From contig CAZGJW010000002.1 in NCBI GenBank assembly GCA_964525675.1, forward strand, positions 41,846-105,845: 64,000 bases of DNA. Reading direction: 5' to 3'. The position numbers and the translations under genes were made by a program. The DNA comes from CAYSRJ01 sp964525675 (GTDB lineage: Bacteria; Spirochaetota; B62-G9; DRHN01). The notes beneath the pieces are model-generated. The model saw only the letters and a program-made list of their open reading frames with translations, was not told where the DNA came from and did no database searches. This document shows positions 23,037-31,385 of the stretch, in pieces (position 1 is the first letter of the stretch; every line of letters starts with the position of its first letter).

Positions 23037-24020
23037 ATGCACGCATCGGTAATTATTCCAACGCATAACAGAGAAGAAATCCTCGTTCGGGTTCTGAGTT
23101 ACTATGCATGTCAGGCGAAACCTGACGGGGATTTCGAGATACTGGTGGTTGATGACGGTTCGACGGACGGTACAGAATCGCTTTTCAATGATTTGAAGGA
23201 TGTGCAGATAGACAAAAATTCCAATATTTTATTCGAATACACCGACAGAATCCGGGCAGTAAAGAAGGGGTGGTACCTCCCGGATACGGATGAAAGCCTC
23301 TTTATCGGCAAGAACAGCCTTTTTGTATGGTATATACGGATTAAAAAATCGGGACGATCGGCGGCGCGCAATGTGGGAATCGGTTTTTCATCCTACCCGC
23401 TCATAATTTTTGTGGATGATGATATATTTGTCGAGCCGGAATTTATTAAAAAACATAGTGCCGCACATGGGAAAGATGATGGGCTTGTTGTCATGGGTAA
23501 GGTCATACATACGCAGGAGCTTGACAACCCATTCTCCGCCGCCTGGAAACTCAAGGATATAAATACGGCCTTTCTCTCTACGGGAAACGCATCGGTATTG
23601 AAAAAATACATTATACAGGCCGGCCTTTTCGACGAGCGATACACGGTATACGGCTGGGAGGATTTTGATCTCGGCATTCATCTGCAGGAAATCGGGGTGC
23701 GTTCGATAAAGAGGAAAATTTACGGGTACCACTACGATCCGCCAGGAACATTCATCTCACCACGCGATGTGTACGAAAAGGAGAAGGAACGGGGTATAAG
23801 TGCGGTATATTTTTACACCGGGCATCCGCTGAAATGGGTAGCGAGATTTACGCTTATTCACAGCAGATTCTTTCGGGCGTTCTTTAGGGTGCTTGGATAT
23901 GATAACTGGTTCCTTTCAAAGAAGAGAATCTCATTTTTCAAGGGTTTGATACTGCTTATCATTCGGTACAAGGGTTATTTCGACGGAATAGACGAGGGAA
24001 AGAAGAATAGTAATGGCTGA
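23037..24020 (+). CDS. Family 2 glycosyltransferase
   Basis: The 327-residue protein has a GT-A fold start ASVIIPTHNREEILVRVLSYY and VVDDGSTDGTESLF, followed by the acceptor-loop motif GRSAARNVGIGFSSYPLIIFVDDDIFVEPEF with the metal-binding DDD. The C-terminal half (GWEDFDLGIHLQEIG) carries the ED motif seen in GT2 enzymes with a galactosyltransferase-like second half. It would transfer an activated sugar, probably to an envelope lipid or polysaccharide. The frame opens at 22953, but the ATG at 23037 gives the standard start. The 3' end overlaps the start of the LpxB-like gene by 8 bases, so both are translated from one mRNA. Donor and acceptor are not predictable. Confidence 0.87.
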   Translation: MHASVIIPTHNREEILVRVLSYYACQAKPDGDFEILVVDDGSTDGTESLFNDLKDVQIDKNSNILFEYTDRIRAVKKGWYLPDTDESLFIGKNSLFVWYIRIKKSGRSAARNVGIGFSSYPLIIFVDDDIFVEPEFIKKHSAAHGKDDGLVVMGKVIHTQELDNPFSAAWKLKDINTAFLSTGNASVLKKYIIQAGLFDERYTVYGWEDFDLGIHLQEIGVRSIKRKIYGYHYDPPGTFISPRDVYEKEKERGISAVYFYTGHPLKWVARFTLIHSRFFRAFFRVLGYDNWFLSKKRISFFKGLILLIIRYKGYFDGIDEGKKNSNG

Positions 24021-25266
24021 AAAAGAGGACCTCATTATCTTTTCAAACGGCCCGGGCGAGGTGTCGACCTGGGTGCTGCCGATAGTCGAGTCAATCCGCA
24101 AAAGAAGCGAACTTGCCGGACGGTACAATATAACCCTCATCATGCATCCCTGCCAGTTCGGCTCAGGCACCGAGCATAAAGTCGCCGGGGATTTCGAGGG
24201 TGTGGACAAAACCGTGACCCCCGGCCAGTACATAAAGATGCTCTTTTTCGGCGCAGGGACCTACAGCTTCAGCAGGAAAGGCGTTGTTTTCTCGCTCGGC
24301 GGCGACCTGCTGCATCCCGTCCTGTTCCACAGGAGAATACGGGGAAAGTATACGCTGTATGCGTATAGCCAAAACACCGGGTATGAAAAGCACTACGAAA
24401 GGATTTTTGTGAGAAACGGCTACGTCAGAGACAAGTACCTCAAACGCGGTGTTCCGCCCGACAGGGTAGTCATTGCCGGGGATCTCGTGTACAGCTCGCT
24501 CTCCTATCTTCTGGACAGGGATGCGGCGCGGAAGGAGGCCGGAGTTACAAACGGGGAGAATATGGTGGTGTTCATGCCGGGCAGCAGGGACTTTGAGGTA
24601 AAATATATGCTGCCTGTTTTCCTCAAGGTTATGGACGGTCTTACCGAACGGATACCGAATGTCAGGGTATTTATTCTGAAATCTCCCTATATCTCGTATA
24701 AGCTTATCGAGCGAAGCCTTGAAATGGGAGGCAGGATCAGGGAGGCGGAGAGCCTGCCCGGTGCATTGAAGAGAGGCGATGGGTGGGAAATCGAATACGC
24801 CGGGAGTAAGAAGGTGAGCATACTCGAAGGCGGGCTTGAGCGCTGGGGAAAGGGGGTGGATTTTGCGGTAACTCTGCCCGGCACGAATACTATACAGCTT
24901 GCCTACCGGAAAATCCCCGAGCTCGTGGTTGCCGCCTTGAACAAGCCGGATGTCATTCCCGTTGAAGGGGTGTTCGGACTTTTGAAATGGGTACCCGTTA
25001 TCGGAAAACCTGTTTTGAAAAGGGCGGTTTTGCGTTACGCGCAGGAGTTTCCGTTTGCAGCGCTTCCAAATATCTATGCGGGAGAGGAGGTCGTGCCGGA
25101 GCTTTTCGGTATGCTCCAGACCGCCGACATCACATCCAGGCTCGTTGACATATTCGAAAAGGGTGAGGAAAAAGACATTGCAAAGAGGCTTTCGAAGTTT
25201 ACACCGAGCCAGGACCCGGCCCGGCTGATCGTAAACGCTGTGTGGGGCAATGAGCAGCCCGGCTGA
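24013..25266 (+). CDS. LpxB-like (lipid-A-disaccharide synthase-related) GT-B glycosyltransferase
   Basis: The 417-residue protein resembles lipid-A-disaccharide synthase-related proteins. It starts LIIFSNGPGEVSTWVLPIVES, has a middle VVFSLGGDLLHPVLFHRRI, and a donor-binding half VVFMPGSRDFEVKYMLPVFLKVM followed by FAVTLPGTNTIQLAYRKIPELVVA. The PGSR and LPGTNT motifs correspond to the UDP-sugar-binding region of GT19 enzymes. Classical LpxB is about 380 residues and condenses UDP-2,3-diacyl-GlcN with lipid X. This is a divergent relative, and true LpxB activity is uncertain. It overlaps the preceding GT2 gene by 8 bases and lies downstream of the LptD-like gene. Confidence 0.78.
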   Translation: MAEKEDLIIFSNGPGEVSTWVLPIVESIRKRSELAGRYNITLIMHPCQFGSGTEHKVAGDFEGVDKTVTPGQYIKMLFFGAGTYSFSRKGVVFSLGGDLLHPVLFHRRIRGKYTLYAYSQNTGYEKHYERIFVRNGYVRDKYLKRGVPPDRVVIAGDLVYSSLSYLLDRDAARKEAGVTNGENMVVFMPGSRDFEVKYMLPVFLKVMDGLTERIPNVRVFILKSPYISYKLIERSLEMGGRIREAESLPGALKRGDGWEIEYAGSKKVSILEGGLERWGKGVDFAVTLPGTNTIQLAYRKIPELVVAALNKPDVIPVEGVFGLLKWVPVIGKPVLKRAVLRYAQEFPFAALPNIYAGEEVVPELFGMLQTADITSRLVDIFEKGEEKDIAKRLSKFTPSQDPARLIVNAVWGNEQPG

Positions 25267-25637
25267 TCGAGAATATGTCTTTAAGATGACCATCCGGATG
25301 ATTGTGAATGTGCTTTTCGCGACCAGCAGCTCTGGTTTAATCGCACAAGTGTGTTTCATTAATACTTTTCGCCGGCGCCAATACGGTTTATGATTTTATC
25401 CATTAAAATTACGGTTTTTTGTACCAGAATTTCATGCAAAGCTGACTATCTATACTGTTACAATTACTTGTAATTACATTCTAGAGGTAAAAACCATTAG
25501 GCAAGTGCCGGTTTTAATTGTTAAAGTTTGGAAGTTCACTTGCCTATTATTAATCTCAAGTACGCATTAATTGTAAAGTTTCATCTTCTCTTTTTTCATA
25601 TCGATTCAAAGTAAATTTATTGAGGAGGAATCATACA
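25267..25637. other. Intergenic region carrying repeat family 1, copy 3
   Basis: These 371 bases separate the LpxB-like gene from the aldo/keto reductase. Almost half is repeat copy 3 (25389-25545) in minus orientation. The last 90 bases are AT-rich and presumably carry the reductase promoter, which I could not place with confidence. Confidence 0.6.
25389..25545 (-). repeat. Repeat family 1, copy 3 (inverted orientation)
   Basis: Read on the minus strand, this copy starts AGGCAAGTGAACTTCCAAAC, shared with copy 2 over about 20 bases. It continues to CACTTGCCTAATGGTTTTTA, has ATTCTGGTACAAAAAACC, and ends TGGATAAAATCATA. The last hairpin has one unpaired position (ACCGTAATTTT instead of ACCAGAATTTT). 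The middle hairpin has drifted to AATTAC/GTAATT arms, so sequence changes while pairing remains. Confidence 0.78.
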
Positions 25638-26720
25638 ATGCAGTATAAAAAACTCGGAAACAGCGGATTGATTGTCAGTGTGCTCTCATTGGGTACAATG
25701 CAGTTCGGGAAAAAGATGAATATGGGCGGACTGGACCAGAAGGCGACGAACGAAATGGTGTGTTTTGCCCTGGACCATGGGATAAATTTTGTTGATACTG
25801 CCGATGTATACAGTCTGGGAGAGAGCGAAACTCTCGTCGGCAACGCACTGAAGGGTGTACGGGAGGAAATCGTGCTTGCAACGAAGGTGCGTCTGCCCAT
25901 GAGTGATAATTTCAACAGAAGCGGGGCAACGCGGGTGAACATAATGCGCGGCATCGAAAGCAGCTTGAAGCGCCTGCAGACGGATTACGTTGATTTATAC
26001 CAGGTGCACGGCTGGGACAGCAATACTCCTTTAGAGGAAACCGTCCGCACTCTCGACGACCTCGTTCGTCAGGGCAAGGTTCGCTATATAGGTCTCAGTA
26101 ATTACCTCGCCTGGCAGGCGGCTACGGCATTAGGTATTCAGGAGCGGATGCAGCTCGAAAAGTTCGCGACCGCTCAGCTACACTACAGCCTCGTGGATAG
26201 AGGTCTCGAGCACGAATGGATATCTTTTGCCCGGTACCACAATATCGGAATACTTGTATGGAGCCCGCTGGCGGGCGGTTTTTTAAGCGGCAAATACGAT
26301 AAAAACTCACCTGCGCCTTCAGGAACCAGATTCGCGGAAGCCGGGAGGTTCGTACCCTTTGACACCGAACGAGGGTACAGAATCGTGGGTGTTCTTCGTG
26401 CGGTAGCGGACAGGCATGGTGTTTCACCGGCCCAGGTGGCGTTGAAGTGGCTCCTCACACAGCCCGCGGTATGCTCGGTGATCACTGCTGCACGGAAGAT
26501 CACCCATCTCGAAGACAATATAAAATCCCTCGATCTCGTGTTGTCGGAAGAAGACCGCGCGAAACTTGACGATGTGTCGCATCCGGGCACTCAGTACCCG
26601 AAATGGATGGTCCTCCAGCTAGATCAGGCCGAAGACCCGCGTCCGAAGATACTCGAACCGGAACGGTATGCAGACGGCGGACCCTGGAAAGACCTGCGGG
26701 GAAGCAAATGGCAGGAGTAG
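25638..26720 (+). CDS. Aldo/keto reductase
   Basis: This 360-residue NAD(P)H-dependent oxidoreductase has the (alpha/beta)8 fold of the AKR superfamily. The catalytic tetrad can be read: Asp53 in NFVDTADVY, Tyr58, Lys83 in LATKVRLP, and the histidine of DLYQVHGWD. The cofactor region RFAEAGRFVPFDTERGYRIV and the VCSVITAARKITHLEDNIKS stretch near the C-terminus fit the AKR11/YghZ-like group. ATG 25638 has AGGAGGAA upstream and is preferred over the 25620 opening. It is convergent with the isomerase-like gene 26 bases downstream. Substrate unknown. A sugar-related aldehyde or ketone is possible from the neighbourhood. Confidence 0.9.
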   Translation: MQYKKLGNSGLIVSVLSLGTMQFGKKMNMGGLDQKATNEMVCFALDHGINFVDTADVYSLGESETLVGNALKGVREEIVLATKVRLPMSDNFNRSGATRVNIMRGIESSLKRLQTDYVDLYQVHGWDSNTPLEETVRTLDDLVRQGKVRYIGLSNYLAWQAATALGIQERMQLEKFATAQLHYSLVDRGLEHEWISFARYHNIGILVWSPLAGGFLSGKYDKNSPAPSGTRFAEAGRFVPFDTERGYRIVGVLRAVADRHGVSPAQVALKWLLTQPAVCSVITAARKITHLEDNIKSLDLVLSEEDRAKLDDVSHPGTQYPKWMVLQLDQAEDPRPKILEPERYADGGPWKDLRGSKWQE

Positions 26721-26746
26721 GGTACCGATGGTTGGCTGCATTCATA

Positions 26747-28129
26747 CTACAGCTCGTCAACCTCCAGCCCGAGCACGCGAGCCATCAGCCGTATCTCGGT
26801 GCTCCTGTGGCCTGTTATGATGAGGTTGTGATGTGAGTAGAACTTGTCCATCAGGCTGTACCCGTTTTTTACCCGTATCAGCGCTCCGTTTCTGCAGTCG
26901 GTGCCGGGGTACTGGACATAACCGGTCAAATTCCCCTGGATAACCTGCAGCTTTGTAAGCGTGGGATCGAGCTTTGCAAGGGTAACCGGACCAACCGGCA
27001 TGCGGCCGTCGATGGCCGTTGCATTGTCGTCGACGATGGAAAGAACCCTGGGGCGCAGTGTCCATTCAGTGCAGAACGGCCGGGGTACGACCCCGAAATA
27101 CCCGCAGTGTACTACCAGGAGATGGTTTTCCGGCTCGTCCACGTCGGGGAATTTGTCGATTTTTTCATGCTTCAGGGCTGACAGACCCATGAGAAAGGGA
27201 TAGATATTGCTCATCATTATCGGCGCGTCGAGCGATTTGTGGATGATGAACTTGGTTAAAAGAGACATGACGTCAGCCTCGCACGCCCATAGTATGCCCA
27301 GTTCTTCATAGAGCATATCCCAGGCGAGGCAGGGTGTCGTGTCAGAGTAGAATGATTCGTTGAGACAGTTTATGCCGACTCCCTTTATGCTGCCATCTTT
27401 CGCGATTGCACGTTTTACCGCAATGTATACCTTGACCGCGCTGTTGAGCATGCGCTTCGACACGCCCTCGGTTTTAAGCTCTGTGTTGGCGGCAGACTTC
27501 GGGCCCGAAGAGGACATTGTGCCGGAACCCGATCCAACCAGCCTGTTCCAGTTTTCCCACGCCTCTTCAGCTTCGCTGTCGCTGATTTTCTGCGCCTCCC
27601 CGCCCATTTTCTTGAAGCTCTTTTTAACGATACGTATACCGAATTTCTGCTGTATGAGGTCTGTGCATTGTTTTTCCCACCAGAAGAAACGTTTGAAGAT
27701 GTCACTCTGCATCCCTTCGCCCGGGTTGTCCTGAAACACGAGGAATTTCGTGTTCTTCATAGCCCGTTTCAGGGCGAGGCTTTTACAGATCTTTCTTGTG
27801 AGGTCAAGGTTGTAGGGTGAAAATACATTCAAACCCTCTGTTTTTAAAAAGTTCACTATCTCCCAGTCCCACATTTTGACCGTGCCGAATTCCGATGTGG
27901 CAACAACCAAAGGCAGCCTTGTTTTTTTAAGGGCATCGACCTGCCTGTATGCCTCTCCGACGAGCTGCGGAAAAATAACCGCATCCGCCTCGGGAAGCGG
28001 AGAACCCACCTCAACAGGTTTCAGCACCTCCGCCTCCTCTGAAAGGAGTTTTGACAGGGCCTTCAGCTGCGTCTCGAATTCATCCTTGTCGGCTGTTTTG
28101 AAAAATAGTGGTACAAGTCGTGCCTTCAT
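26747..28129 (-). CDS. L-fucose/L-arabinose isomerase-fold protein
   Basis: The 460-residue product has the layout of FucI/AraA-type aldose-ketose isomerases. The N-terminal half has repeated Rossmann-like strands (ARLVPLFFKTAD, ADAVIFPQLVGEAYRQ, LPLVVATSEFG). The C-terminal half has GVGINCLNESFYSDTTPCLAWDMLYEELG, ILWACEADVMSLLTKFI and HCGYFGVVPRPFCTEW. The Glu and Asp of such segments form the metal site in the family. It lacks enough signature to name the sugar. GAGGAGGG precedes the ATG. It is divergent from the sugar ABC transporter operon across 187 bases, so the transported sugar may be its substrate. A Gly/Ser-rich insertion (VGSGSGTMSSSGPKSAANTE) near residue 200 is unusual. Confidence 0.72.
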   Translation of the reverse strand: MKARLVPLFFKTADKDEFETQLKALSKLLSEEAEVLKPVEVGSPLPEADAVIFPQLVGEAYRQVDALKKTRLPLVVATSEFGTVKMWDWEIVNFLKTEGLNVFSPYNLDLTRKICKSLALKRAMKNTKFLVFQDNPGEGMQSDIFKRFFWWEKQCTDLIQQKFGIRIVKKSFKKMGGEAQKISDSEAEEAWENWNRLVGSGSGTMSSSGPKSAANTELKTEGVSKRMLNSAVKVYIAVKRAIAKDGSIKGVGINCLNESFYSDTTPCLAWDMLYEELGILWACEADVMSLLTKFIIHKSLDAPIMMSNIYPFLMGLSALKHEKIDKFPDVDEPENHLLVVHCGYFGVVPRPFCTEWTLRPRVLSIVDDNATAIDGRMPVGPVTLAKLDPTLTKLQVIQGNLTGYVQYPGTDCRNGALIRVKNGYSLMDKFYSHHNLIITGHRSTEIRLMARVLGLEVDEL

Positions 28130-28155
28130 TGTACCCTCCTCATTCAGGTTCTGTT

Positions 28156-28199
28156 ATTCGGACGCTTCAAATCCGAATGATGCCGCCGGTGAGCGGCAT
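28156..28199. repeat. Two adjacent hairpins of repeat family 3 in the divergent promoter region
   Basis: ATTCGGA (28156-28162) pairs with TCCGAAT (28172-28178). ATGCCGC (28180-28186) pairs with GCGGCAT (28193-28199). Related TTATTCGG hairpins occur at 40515 and 58813, and the GCCGC-GGTGA-GCGG module recurs at 58761. Their place between divergent genes could affect either promoter. Confidence 0.55.
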
Positions 28200-28248
28200 T
28201 AGCCATACTATATAAAAACGAAAAAATTGGAATTCTTTAATCTTTATC

Positions 28249-28277
28249 TTGACAAAATACTGTGTCCACTGGATAAT
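28249..28277 (+). promoter_or_regulatory. Strong candidate promoter of the sugar ABC operon
   Basis: TTGACA (28249-28254) is followed after exactly 17 bases by GATAAT (28272-28277): a full -35 match and 5 of 6 at the -10. It lies about 40 bases before the ATG of the binding protein. Confidence 0.75.
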
Positions 28278-28316
28278 AGAAAGGTAAAATTCTTTTTTTA
28301 ATGAGGGAGGTAGGTT

Positions 28317-29318
28317 ATGAAAAAATCAAAACTGTTTTTATTTGCCGTTGTGTTGCTGACGCTTGTTTCGTTTACGGTCTTGATTCCTGCAACGCTTCTG
28401 GCAAAGGATGACAAACCGGGTGCGGGAATGTACTTTCGCCTTGTTACCCACGGTGGTAATGATCCATTCTGGGCTGTATTCCAGCAGGGTATGAGAGACG
28501 CGGCAGATGAGCTCGGGTGCAGGGCGGATATCGATCTCTGCGGGAGTGACCAGAACCTCATGCAGAAGCGTTTTCAGGAAGCTGTTGCAATGAGGCCTGA
28601 CGGAATTGCACTGGTCATCAATGACAACACCATGTGGGATAAGCCGGTTGCGGATGCAATTGCAAAGGGGATTCCGGTTATCGGTACGAATAACGATGAT
28701 CAGAAGGGCTCCGCCGGAAACGCGCGCCTGTGCTATATCGGGCAGAACGAGCGGCGTGCCGGTTTGATGATCGGTAGGGCCGTTTTTGCTGCGGCGAAGG
28801 CGGGGGGCAAGAACATGCGGACCCTCAAGGTTGCTGCTGCAGTCGAGGTCCCCGGCGCAAACTACGGTGTTGTAAGAAGCCAGGGCATCAAGGATGCCAT
28901 GGAGGAGTACGGCATACAGGGTGACATCGATATCATCGATGCGACGCTTGAAATGACTACGGCTGAATCGAGAATCACCTCCTACCTGATCGGGCATCCG
29001 GATACCGGTGCCATATTCGGGCTCGGCGGAATCTGCACCGACAGGATTACATCGGGACTGAAGAATGCAAAGAAGAGTCCCGGGCAGATTCCTGGAGGCG
29101 GTTTCGATGCAACTCCCGGCACCCTTACCGGCCTGAAAACCGGGTACATGGTTGCATCGATCGATCAGCAGCAGTATTTGCAGGGGTATTTTTCGGTGTA
29201 CGTGCTGTACCTGTATAAAAAGTACGGATTCCTTCCGCAGATCGATACAGGCGGTTATCTGATTACAAAGGACAATATCGCTCTTATCGAGAGCCTTTCA
29301 TCAAAGCATGTCAGATAA
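28317..29318 (+). CDS. Periplasmic sugar-binding protein of a CUT2-type ABC transporter
   Basis: The 333-residue protein has a signal peptide (basic MKKSK, hydrophobic run to about residue 28, cleavage near LLA-KDD). A type I periplasmic binding fold follows: YFRLVTHGGNDPFWAVFQQGMRDAA, KRFQEAVAMRPDGIALVIND, IPVIGTNNDD and GGGFDATPGTLTGLKTG, ending ASIDQQQYLQGYFSVYVLYLY. These are typical of ribose/fructose-class binding proteins (peripla_BP_4). GGGAGG precedes the ATG. It is the first gene of an operon with two permeases and an ATPase. A stem-loop after the gene may leave it more abundant than the membrane parts. The sugar is not predictable from sequence alone. Confidence 0.9.
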   Translation: MKKSKLFLFAVVLLTLVSFTVLIPATLLAKDDKPGAGMYFRLVTHGGNDPFWAVFQQGMRDAADELGCRADIDLCGSDQNLMQKRFQEAVAMRPDGIALVINDNTMWDKPVADAIAKGIPVIGTNNDDQKGSAGNARLCYIGQNERRAGLMIGRAVFAAAKAGGKNMRTLKVAAAVEVPGANYGVVRSQGIKDAMEEYGIQGDIDIIDATLEMTTAESRITSYLIGHPDTGAIFGLGGICTDRITSGLKNAKKSPGQIPGGGFDATPGTLTGLKTGYMVASIDQQQYLQGYFSVYVLYLYKKYGFLPQIDTGGYLITKDNIALIESLSSKHVR

Positions 29319-29339
29319 TAACATCGAATAGTAAAACAT

Positions 29340-29378
29340 GGGCTGGGCCCCTAAAGAGAGCTGGCCGGGGTTCAGCCC
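29340..29378 (+). other. Intercistronic stem-loop after the binding-protein gene
   Basis: GGGCTG (29340-29345) pairs with CAGCCC (29373-29378), and an inner GGCCCC/GGGG pairing is possible. No T-run follows. Hairpins at this place often protect binding-protein mRNA from 3' decay or cause partial termination. Confidence 0.5.
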
Positions 29379-29463
29379 TTGATTTTAACTGTTTCCGGGT
29401 CACGCATTACTCACTATGGTTCAGCGGGAAGCAGGGAATAAAACTCGTGGGGAGAGAAGTGCT

Positions 29464-30444
29464 TTGTCAAATGATAAGTTTATGGTTCGTTTTCTCAGCT
29501 ACAGGGTATCGTTTACACTGATAGTGTTTGTTGTTCTGCTTGTTTTTTTCGGAATCTTTTCTGCCGGGCACAGCTTCTTTGGAATAGCAAATCTCACAGC
29601 CCTCGCGAAGCTCGCCCCTGACCTTGGGATTGTCGCACTCGGGGTCGGAACACTCATGATCGCCGGTGAATTTGACCTTTCCGTTGCCTCGACAATTCCG
29701 CTGAGCTCATTTGTTTTTACCAAGCTTTTAGGGTGGGGAACACCGCATGCACTTATTCTCGTCATAACTTTACTGACCGGCGCAATAATAGGGATGTCAA
29801 ACGGCCTCCTTGTGGTTAAAACGAAGCTTCCGTCATTTATTATTACCCTGGGCACCATGCTTTTCTGGCGAGGCATTGTGTATGCCGCGTCACGTATGAG
29901 CCCTATAGGAATTATGGCCTGGCTCGAGCCTGATGCCTGGCTGTTAAAGGTATTTGTTGGCTTCATCGGGGGGATGGTGCCGGTGCAGTTTGTCTGGTTT
30001 TTATTTTTCTTCGCCGTGCTCGGTGTTATCGTTCAGCTTCATCGTTTCGGCAACTGGATCTATGTAACCGGCGACAACCAGATTGCGGCGCGGGCAATGG
30101 GTATCGATACCGACATGGTAAAGACGGTGTGTTATGTCATCGTCGGTGTGCTGTGCAGTTTTATGGGAATGATACAGAACCTGAGGATCGAATCATTTGC
30201 CGCGAATCAGGGTGTCGGATTTGAGCTCAGGGCGATTGCATCGGCGGTTGTGGGGGGAACCTCTTTAATGGGAGGGATCGGGAGCATCCCCGGCATATTT
30301 CTCGGCACTCTTACCATACAGATTATCGACAACGGATTGATTCTCATGGGTGCACCTGCTTTCGGCATCAATGCATTTATCGGCGGCGCTATCATTATTT
30401 TTGCCGTACTCAACGTAACGGTTGCCCGTGTTACCGGAAAGTGA
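29464..30444 (+). CDS. Sugar ABC transporter permease (BPD_transp_2 family), first of two
   Basis: The roughly 326-residue integral membrane protein has about 8-10 hydrophobic helices. It carries the CUT2 permease signatures APDLGIVALGVGTLMIAGEFDLSV and GTMLFWRGIVYAASRMS, then GDNQIAARAMGIDTDMVK and ASAVVGGTSLMGGIGSIPGIFLG. It pairs with the second permease (31386) as a heterodimer in the inner membrane. The frame opens at an ATG at 29416 without an SD. A TTG at 29464 has GGGGAGAG 6 bases upstream and is preferred, though the true start is uncertain. It is second in the operon. Confidence 0.88.
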   Translation: MSNDKFMVRFLSYRVSFTLIVFVVLLVFFGIFSAGHSFFGIANLTALAKLAPDLGIVALGVGTLMIAGEFDLSVASTIPLSSFVFTKLLGWGTPHALILVITLLTGAIIGMSNGLLVVKTKLPSFIITLGTMLFWRGIVYAASRMSPIGIMAWLEPDAWLLKVFVGFIGGMVPVQFVWFLFFFAVLGVIVQLHRFGNWIYVTGDNQIAARAMGIDTDMVKTVCYVIVGVLCSFMGMIQNLRIESFAANQGVGFELRAIASAVVGGTSLMGGIGSIPGIFLGTLTIQIIDNGLILMGAPAFGINAFIGGAIIIFAVLNVTVARVTGK

Positions 30445-30530
30445 CGGGTGCCTTTATATAAACCGGAGCTGTTGCGTCCGAGGGTTCTGGACGTAACGCG
30501 TGTGGATATTAAACATGTGTGGAGAAAAAG

Positions 30531-31349
30531 ATGAGTGATAAACAGGCAGACGCAAAAGAAGGCACATCAGCCGAAAAGGTCCCTCTGGTGCAAGTGCCCT
30601 TGGTGCAAGTGCCCTTGGTGCGAATGGTCGATATAGACAAGTGGTTCGGCAAAGTCAATGCGCTTCAGGGGATCAATTTTACCGTCAATCACGGTGAGAT
30701 CGTCGGGCTGGTCGGGGATAACGGTGCTGGAAAATCGACGCTCATCAAGATACTGTCCGGTTTCTATCCGGCTGACCGGGGAGAGATCTATTTCGAAGGG
30801 AAGAAGGTCAATATCAGCAATCCGAAACTCGCAAAAAAACTCGGCATTGAAACGGTGTATCAGGAACAGGCGCTTGCGCCTCACATTTCTATTGCACGGA
30901 ATGTATTCATGGGAAGGGAACCGACGAGGTTCATGGGCTTCATGGACAGGGGCATGATGGACAGGGAGAGTATGGGCGCCATCACAAAGCTTGGGCTGCG
31001 GATAAAGGACCCGGAGGCAATGGTCGAAGCGCTTTCAGGAGGACAGAGACAGGGCGTTGCGATTGCCCGTGTTCTGTATTTCAAGGCAAAGCTCGTTGTA
31101 CTCGATGAGCCGACAATCGCTCTTTCGGTAAAGGAATCGCAGCAGGTGCTAGATTTCATGCAGCAGCTCAAAGCGGAGGGAATATCGGTTATCTTTATCA
31201 CTCACAATATCTTTCACGCGTTTCAGGTTGCGGAGCGGTTTTTCATTCTTGCGCGCGGTGAGATGCTCACCGATGTGAGAAAAGAGGATACCACAATCGA
31301 CCATCTCATCGATCTTATTGTAAGCGGGAGGCGTGAGATAAAATCATAG
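30531..31349 (+). CDS. Sugar ABC transporter ATPase (single nucleotide-binding domain)
   Basis: The 272-residue protein energises the transporter. Walker A is GDNGAGKST, the Q-loop region is TVYQEQALAP, the ABC signature is ALSGGQRQG, Walker B is LVVLDEP, and the switch histidine is in FITHN. CUT2 ATPases of the RbsA/LsrA type have two fused domains of about 500 residues. This one has a single domain, like FrcA. The N-terminus contains a perfect 15-bp tandem triplication (30579-30623) encoding VPLVQ-VPLVQ-VPLVR. The second and third units are identical except for the last codon, which suggests recent expansion. ATG 30531 has GGAG upstream. Confidence 0.9.
   Translation: MSDKQADAKEGTSAEKVPLVQVPLVQVPLVRMVDIDKWFGKVNALQGINFTVNHGEIVGLVGDNGAGKSTLIKILSGFYPADRGEIYFEGKKVNISNPKLAKKLGIETVYQEQALAPHISIARNVFMGREPTRFMGFMDRGMMDRESMGAITKLGLRIKDPEAMVEALSGGQRQGVAIARVLYFKAKLVVLDEPTIALSVKESQQVLDFMQQLKAEGISVIFITHNIFHAFQVAERFFILARGEMLTDVRKEDTTIDHLIDLIVSGRREIKS
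30579..30623 (+). repeat. 15-bp in-frame tandem repeat, three units, in the ABC ATPase gene
   Basis: Units start at 30579, 30594 and 30609. The consensus is GTGCCCTTGGTGCAA. The first unit differs at three bases and the third at one. It adds ten residues just before the first beta strand of the nucleotide-binding domain. Confidence 0.85.
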
Positions 31350-31385
31350 GCGTATGTCAATGAATGAAAAAGGGATAGATCCATC

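Noticed and set aside
24163..25359. A 398-codon minus-strand frame opposite the LpxB-like gene
   Set aside because: The opposite strand has clear family motifs. This frame is a shadow produced by the codon pattern.
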